A DNA stretch of 64,000 nucleotides, taken from assembly GCF_026967935.1 (NCBI RefSeq), contig NZ_JAPVBL010000001.1, positions 788,082 to 852,081 on the forward strand, written 5' to 3'. Position 1 is the stretch's first letter, and every line of letters begins with the position of its first letter. This stretch comes from Modestobacter sp. VKM Ac-2982. GTDB taxonomy: Bacteria > Actinomycetota > Actinomycetes > Mycobacteriales > Geodermatophilaceae. A program made the position numbers and the translations under genes. Shown piece by piece: positions 62,901 to 64,000 of this stretch. The notes below the pieces were generated by a model. That model saw only the letters and a program-made list of their open reading frames with translations. It was not told where the DNA came from and did not search any database.

Positions 62901-63884
62901 TACGGCCGGTCGCTGGCGTCGGGCAAGCTGGTGGACGTCGGCGAGGCGGTCGGCATCATCGCCGCCCAGTCGATCGGTGAGCCGGGTACGCAGCTGACCA
63001 TGCGCACCTTCCACACCGGTGGTGTGGCCGGTGCCGACATCACGCACGGTCTGCCGCGTGTGGTCGAGCTCTTCGAGGCCCGTGTCCCCAAGGGCAAGGC
63101 CCCGATCGCCGAGCTGGCGGGCACCGTCCGGATCGAGGACGGCGACCAGTTCCGCAAGCTGACCATCGCCCCGGACGACGGGTCCGAGGAGGTCGTCTAC
63201 GACAAGCTGTCGCGTCGCTCGCGGCTGCGGGTCGAGGACGGCGGGCACGTCGACGTCGGCGAGCAGCTGACCGAGGGTGCAGTCGACCCGCACGAGGTGC
63301 TGCGGATCATGGGCCCGCGTGAGGTGCAGCTGCACCTGGTGCGCGAGGTCCAGGAGGTCTACCGGAGCCAGGGCGTGTCGATCCACGACAAGCACATCGA
63401 GGTGATCATCCGCCAGATGCTGAAGCGGGTGACCATCATCGACTCGGGTGCGACGGAGTTCCTGCCCGGTGCGCTGGTCGAGCGGACGCTGTTCGAGACG
63501 GAGAACCGTCGGGTGGTCGCCGAGGGTGGCGAGCCGGCCTCGGCCCGTCCGGTGCTGATGGGGATCACCAAGGCGTCGCTGGCGACGGAGTCGTGGCTGT
63601 CGGCCGCCTCCTTCCAGGAGACGACGAAGGTGCTCACCGACGCCGCCATCCAGGGCAAGAGCGACAGCCTGCTCGGGCTCAAGGAGAACGTGATCATCGG
63701 GAAGCTGATCCCGGCCGGTACCGGCATCAGCCGCTACCGGAACATCACGGTCGAGCCCACCGAGGAGGCGCGCGCCGCCGTCTACACCATGGCCGGCTAC
63801 GACGACGGGCAGTACTACAGCCCGGACGTCTTCGGTCAGGGCACGGGCGAGGCCGTCCGGCTCGAGGAGTACGACTGGCGCTGA
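59985..63884 (+). CDS. rpoC: RNA polymerase beta' subunit
   Basis: RpoC, 1299 residues. GTG start ([39 protein letters not shown] is the standard actinobacterial N-terminus, shown here in part). Zinc site 1 in [20 protein letters not shown] (about 60-79), the catalytic Mg motif NADFDGDQM (about 533-541), zinc site 2 in [13 protein letters not shown], and the bridge/trigger region [19 protein letters not shown] type sequence ([21 protein letters not shown] part). The GGAAAGGGG ribosome site can pair with upstream CCCC. Confidence 0.97.
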   Translation: MLDVNFFDELRIGLASGDDIRQWSHGEVKKPETINYRTLRPEKDGLFCEKIFGPTRDWECYCGKYKRVRFKGIICERCGVEVTRAKVRRERMGHIELAAPVTHIWFFKGVPSRLGYLLDLAPKDLEKIIYFAAYMITSVDDEARHRDLPTVEAEISAEKSNLEGRRDADVEARQQKLEADLAELEAEGAKSDVRRKVREGGEREMRQLRDRAQREIDRLEEVMDTFRKLEVKQLIADEGLYRELRDRFGEYFEGGMGAAALQKLLAGFDLDAEAISLRETIRSGKGQRKLRALKRLKVVAAFQQTQNSPMGMVLDCVPVIPPDLRPMVQLDGGRFATSDMNDLYRRVINRNNRLKRLLDLGAPEIIVNNEKRMLQESVDALFDNGRRGRPVTGPGNRPLKSLSDLLKGKQGRFRQNLLGKRVDYSGRSVIVVGPQLKLHQCGLPKQMALELFKPFVMKRLVDLNHAQNIKSAKRMVERARPVVWDVLEEVITEHPVLLNRAPTLHRLGIQAFEPQLVEGKAIQIHPLVCTAFNADFDGDQMAVHLPLSAEAQAEARILMLSSNNILSPADGRPITAPTQDMVLGLYHLTSLAGTVEVPEGERPKSYSTTAEAVMAFDKGVLGLQERVLIRLDEVFGVDSGPNDPWEAPEGWEPGQPALVSTSLGRVLFNEALPEDYRFVNYQVPKKALGAIVNDLAERYPKVQVAATLDALKSAGFRWATRSGVTIAIDDVVTPPVKAAILERHEDEARKIERQYERGVITDAERRSELIEIWTRARAEVSQAMVDNFPTTNPVWVMVNSGARGNMMQISQIAGMRGLVANPKGEIIPRPIKANFREGLSVLEYFISTHGARKGLADTALRTADSGYLTRRLVDVSQDVIIREEDCGTERGVIMPIGTVVDGTVIRDAHVETSVYARALAADVVAADGTQIAPAGADLGDVLIAQLVDAGVSEVKVRCVLTCESLLGTCATCYGRSLASGKLVDVGEAVGIIAAQSIGEPGTQLTMRTFHTGGVAGADITHGLPRVVELFEARVPKGKAPIAELAGTVRIEDGDQFRKLTIAPDDGSEEVVYDKLSRRSRLRVEDGGHVDVGEQLTEGAVDPHEVLRIMGPREVQLHLVREVQEVYRSQGVSIHDKHIEVIIRQMLKRVTIIDSGATEFLPGALVERTLFETENRRVVAEGGEPASARPVLMGITKASLATESWLSAASFQETTKVLTDAAIQGKSDSLLGLKENVIIGKLIPAGTGISRYRNITVEPTEEARAAVYTMAGYDDGQYYSPDVFGQGTGEAVRLEEYDWR

Positions 63885-63900
63885 TGCGCTGAGTGAGTGA

Positions 63901-63942
63901 CAGAGAGGCCCCGCACGCCAGCCGGCGTGCGGGGCCTCTCTG
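63901..63942 (+). terminator. rpoBC terminator
   Basis: A 19-bp perfect stem (CAGAGAGGCCCCGCACGCC with its complement) and an AGCC loop, 16 bp after the rpoC stop. Confidence 0.93.
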
Positions 63943-63951
63943 CGTCCTGTC

Positions 63952-63965
63952 GCGTCACGTGACGC
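63952..63965. promoter_or_regulatory. 14-bp palindrome GCGTCACGTGACGC
   Basis: A perfect dyad centred on CACGTG, just after the rpoC terminator and so likely upstream of the next gene. It may be an operator; the bound protein is unknown. Confidence 0.4.
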
Positions 63966-64000
63966 AAGGAGCCGGGTGACCCCGGCTCGCCGGGGATCAG

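Overview
The window is a contiguous piece of chromosome from a very GC-rich actinobacterium. GTG starts are frequent, stop and start codons often overlap by 4 nt, and third codon positions are almost always G or C. The gene content (a 14-gene nuo operon, split men genes, and the rpmG - hadAB - tRNA-Trp - secE - nusG - rplKA - rplJL - rpoBC block) and the low-U GC hairpin terminators fit an order such as Geodermatophilales or Frankiales; the exact genus is inference. I see no insertion sequences, prophage genes or CRISPR arrays: this is core chromosome.

Layout. (1) 1-2138: cytochrome c maturation, resB (5' end outside the window) and ccsB. (2) 2277-4692: small proteins, an Lrp regulator and an orphan beta-helix-like protein. 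(3) 4796-15828: menaquinone genes menA, menE, menC, menD, menF and menG on both strands, with a VTT membrane protein, a CDP-alcohol phosphatidyltransferase and a large GGDEF-EAL protein among them. menB, menH and a menJ-type reductase are not in the window. (4) 16342-33222: a proline-rich microprotein, then nuoABCDEFGHIJKLMN behind a promoter carrying two Rex-type operators, followed by a long-chain polyprenyl diphosphate synthase (33305). (5) 34416-42501: a PQQ-type sugar dehydrogenase lipoprotein, a split-barrel flavoprotein divergent from a MocR regulator, 2-oxoacid:ferredoxin oxidoreductase korAB, htpX and yajQ. (6) 42591-48902: tRNA-Tyr, a TadE-like gene divergent from a two-gene WXG-like cassette, a probable 27-residue cationic microprotein, a second GGDEF-EAL protein, tRNA-Thr and tRNA-Met. 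(7) 49016-63884: rpmG, hadA/hadB dehydratase genes, an aminotransferase, tRNA-Trp, secE, nusG, rplK, rplA, rplJ, rplL, rpoB and rpoC.

How it fits together. Menaquinone synthesis, its prenyl side-chain enzyme, the NADH dehydrogenase that reduces it, cytochrome c assembly and a ferredoxin-linked oxoacid oxidoreductase form a respiratory supercluster. The Rex-type sites tie nuo transcription to the NADH/NAD+ ratio. The second half is the classic transcription-translation block.

The least expected observations are: the twin Rex operators; micro-ORFs that bridge neighbouring genes by stop/start overlap (nuoA-nuoB, nuoL-nuoM, and a two-step chain into secE); the 27-residue Trp/Lys/Arg peptide gene; the WXG-like two-gene cassette facing a cluster of GTGGAC motifs; and recurrent TANNNT boxes placed 6-8 nt before GTG starts, which suggests many leaderless mRNAs.
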